Shown one piece after another: positions 3,911 to 5,015 of a DNA stretch of 5,015 nucleotides. Both the position numbers and the translations under genes were made by a program. Every line of letters starts with the position of its first letter. The first letter of the stretch is position 1. The notes below the pieces were generated by a model, which was not told the origin of the DNA, did no database searches, and saw only the letters and a list, made by a program, of their open reading frames with translations. Where the stretch lies: positions 1 to 5,015 of the forward strand of contig CAZSIV010000078.1 of assembly GCA_964607135.1 (NCBI GenBank), in the 5' to 3' direction. This DNA comes from Metaruminococcus_A sp964607135 (GTDB lineage: Bacteria; Bacillota; Clostridia; Oscillospirales; Ruminococcaceae).

Positions 3911-4907
3911 GAATCCGAACGGCTTCGGCACTGTAACAAAGCTGTCGGGGAACAGGCGAAAGCCCTATATTGTGAAGGAAGGCGTATCAGGAAGGCAGAA
4001 GCCCATAGGGTACGCCGCCACACGGGAAGAGGGGCTGATAATGCTCGCCAATTACAACGCAAACCCATGGGATATTGAAGCAGACAAAATCACCTTTCAG
4101 GAGCTCTATGAGCTGTGGCTTGAAAAACGAGCCGCGAAATTGGGAAATTCAAGCAGAAGCTCTTTAAAATCGGCCTATAAGCACTGCTCCAAACTGAATT
4201 CGTTAAAGTATAAGCAGATCAAATCATATCAAATGCAGGACTGCATTGATTCCTGCGGCCGCAGTTACTCCACACAAGGGGCAATCAAAAATCTTTTCGG
4301 GCACCTTGACCGTTTTGCAATGGAGCTCGATATCATATCAAAACGCTGTTCCGATCTACTTACGTCTGAACCAATACCCGAAACAAGCAAGAAGATTTTT
4401 ACCGATGAAGAAGTTTCCCGGCTGTGGGAGAATCAAAATCTTCCCTGGGTTGATTCTATTCTCTTTTTCCTTTATACTGGTTTTAGAATTTCAGAAATGA
4501 TCGACCTGCAACTCTCCAACATTGACCTTGAAGCCGGAACCATGACCGGCGGAACAAAAACGGCGGCTGGAAAGAACAGGCTTGTCCCCATCCACTCTAA
4601 AATTCAGTACATCGTTCAAAAACGGGTAAAACAATCCAAGAGTGGATATTTGTTTGAGTATAACGGGAAGAAGCTGAAGCAAGCTCAATATAGGACTTTG
4701 TGGGCTGAAATCATGGGGAAGCTGGGAATGCAGCACACTCCCCACGAATGTCGCCACACGTTCAGGAGCCGCCTTGATTCAGCCGGGGCAAATAAGGTCT
4801 GCATTGATAGGATCATGGGGCATAAATCGAACGGAACAGGGGAGCGGGTTTACACTCACAAAAATATAGAAGAACTCAAAATGAACATTGAACTAATAAC
4901 AAATTAG
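3900..4907 (+). CDS. int: Tyrosine-family site-specific integrase (normal start codon apparently lost)
   Basis: About 335 residues are conserved from I-P-I-K-N-P-N-G-F-G onward. Numbered from the ATT at 3900, residues 1-60 form the N-terminal arm-binding region, about 62-150 the core-binding domain (F-Q-E-L-Y to D-I-I), and about 165-330 the catalytic domain. All active-site residues are present: R196 (T-G-F-R), K220 (G-G-T-K), H282 and R285 (P-H-E-C-R), H308 (M-G-H) and Y318 (R-V-Y). The enzyme would integrate and excise the element. The start is the problem: no ATG, GTG or TTG lies at the conserved beginning. Options are the ATT at 3900 with AGAGGGGG just upstream, an upstream ATG at 3828 lying inside the HNH gene in another frame, a GTG at 3972 that would remove 24 residues, or a +1 shift from the HNH frame at the GGGGG run (3893-3897). 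The frame overlaps the HNH stop (3908-3910), so translational coupling is likely. Domain identity is sure; the start is not. Confidence 0.9.
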   Translation: MPIKNPNGFGTVTKLSGNRRKPYIVKEGVSGRQKPIGYAATREEGLIMLANYNANPWDIEADKITFQELYELWLEKRAAKLGNSSRSSLKSAYKHCSKLNSLKYKQIKSYQMQDCIDSCGRSYSTQGAIKNLFGHLDRFAMELDIISKRCSDLLTSEPIPETSKKIFTDEEVSRLWENQNLPWVDSILFFLYTGFRISEMIDLQLSNIDLEAGTMTGGTKTAAGKNRLVPIHSKIQYIVQKRVKQSKSGYLFEYNGKKLKQAQYRTLWAEIMGKLGMQHTPHECRHTFRSRLDSAGANKVCIDRIMGHKSNGTGERVYTHKNIEELKMNIELITN

Positions 4908-4911
4908 TAAC

Positions 4912-4963
4912 AAAAAAAGGCGGAAATCCCATAATATCAGGGGTTCCCGCATTCCTTTTCTTT
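4912..4963. terminator. Bidirectional terminator after the integrase gene
   Basis: Bases 4920-4930 pair with 4940-4950 (11 positions, one A-C mismatch and one G-U) around a nine-base loop. A T-rich stretch (4952-4963) follows for rightward transcripts, and the A tract 4912-4918 supplies seven U residues for leftward ones. It starts four bases after the integrase stop. It probably insulates the element from DNA to the right; the remaining 52 bases of the window hold no feature I can support. Confidence 0.8.
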
Positions 4964-5015
4964 ATTATAACACATTCGAGCGGAAAAGTCAGCGTATTCA
5001 TACAATTTTAATTTT

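Noticed and set aside
3265..3916. Direct repeat AAGAATCC at 3265-3272 and 3909-3916 as target duplication of an insertion
   Set aside because: Only eight bases, and the second copy is integrase coding sequence conserved for its amino acids (K-N-P). Chance is a sufficient explanation.
4892..4908. Dyad ACTAAT/ATTAGT over the integrase stop codon as attachment-site core
   Set aside because: Six-base arms in AT-rich sequence are weak evidence, and with only one end of the element in view a core cannot be identified.
1..5015. CRISPR array, tRNA or rRNA genes, insertion-sequence ends
   Set aside because: No regularly spaced repeats, cloverleaf-like sequence, rRNA sequence or transposase with terminal inverted repeats was seen on either strand.

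Overview
The window looks like the integrase end of a prophage or integrative element in a low-to-mid GC Bacillota, most likely a gut-type Clostridia. This rests on strong purine-rich ribosome binding sites, TTG starts, the cro / repressor / ImmA / tyrosine-integrase order, and an integrase starting with a K-N-P-N-G-F-G block as clostridial element integrases do. No host gene or attachment site was identified.

Layout, left to right. (1) The tail of an XRE-type helix-turn-helix regulator (to 122). (2) A free-standing type I restriction HsdR N-terminal-like nuclease (249-1322) closed by a strong terminator. (3) A divergent immunity switch: a 65-residue Cro-like protein leftward (1401-1598) and a 137-residue repressor rightward (1759-2172), with two facing promoters and a set of 17-bp operator-like dyads (half-site GTAACTT). 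The best dyad lies at the far end of the cro-like gene. (4) An ImmA/IrrE-type metallopeptidase carrying a membrane anchor and a Cys/His metal-binding tail (2262-3176). (5) A 15-codon ORF and about 200 bases of hairpin-rich leader. (6) An HNH endonuclease gene (3407-3910) whose ribosome binding site lies inside a 16-bp hairpin that competes with a second upstream pairing. (7) A tyrosine integrase (to 4907) whose normal start has apparently been lost at the junction with the HNH gene. (8) A bidirectional terminator (4912-4963); the last 52 bases show nothing clear.

Working together: the repressor probably silences the cro-side promoter, and the ImmA protein is the expected partner that removes the repressor to induce the element. 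Its membrane anchor suggests the trigger could be sensed at or outside the membrane. The integrase would then excise the element. The nuclease-like gene is probably cargo or defence.

Two signs of patchwork stand out. The repressor gene switches from about 30% GC in its DNA-binding half to about 53% GC at base 1921, which suggests that the operators, the cro-like gene and the repressor head were exchanged as one block. The HNH gene seems to have inserted at the first codon of the integrase, leaving integrase expression dependent on frameshifting, a rare start codon or translational coupling.
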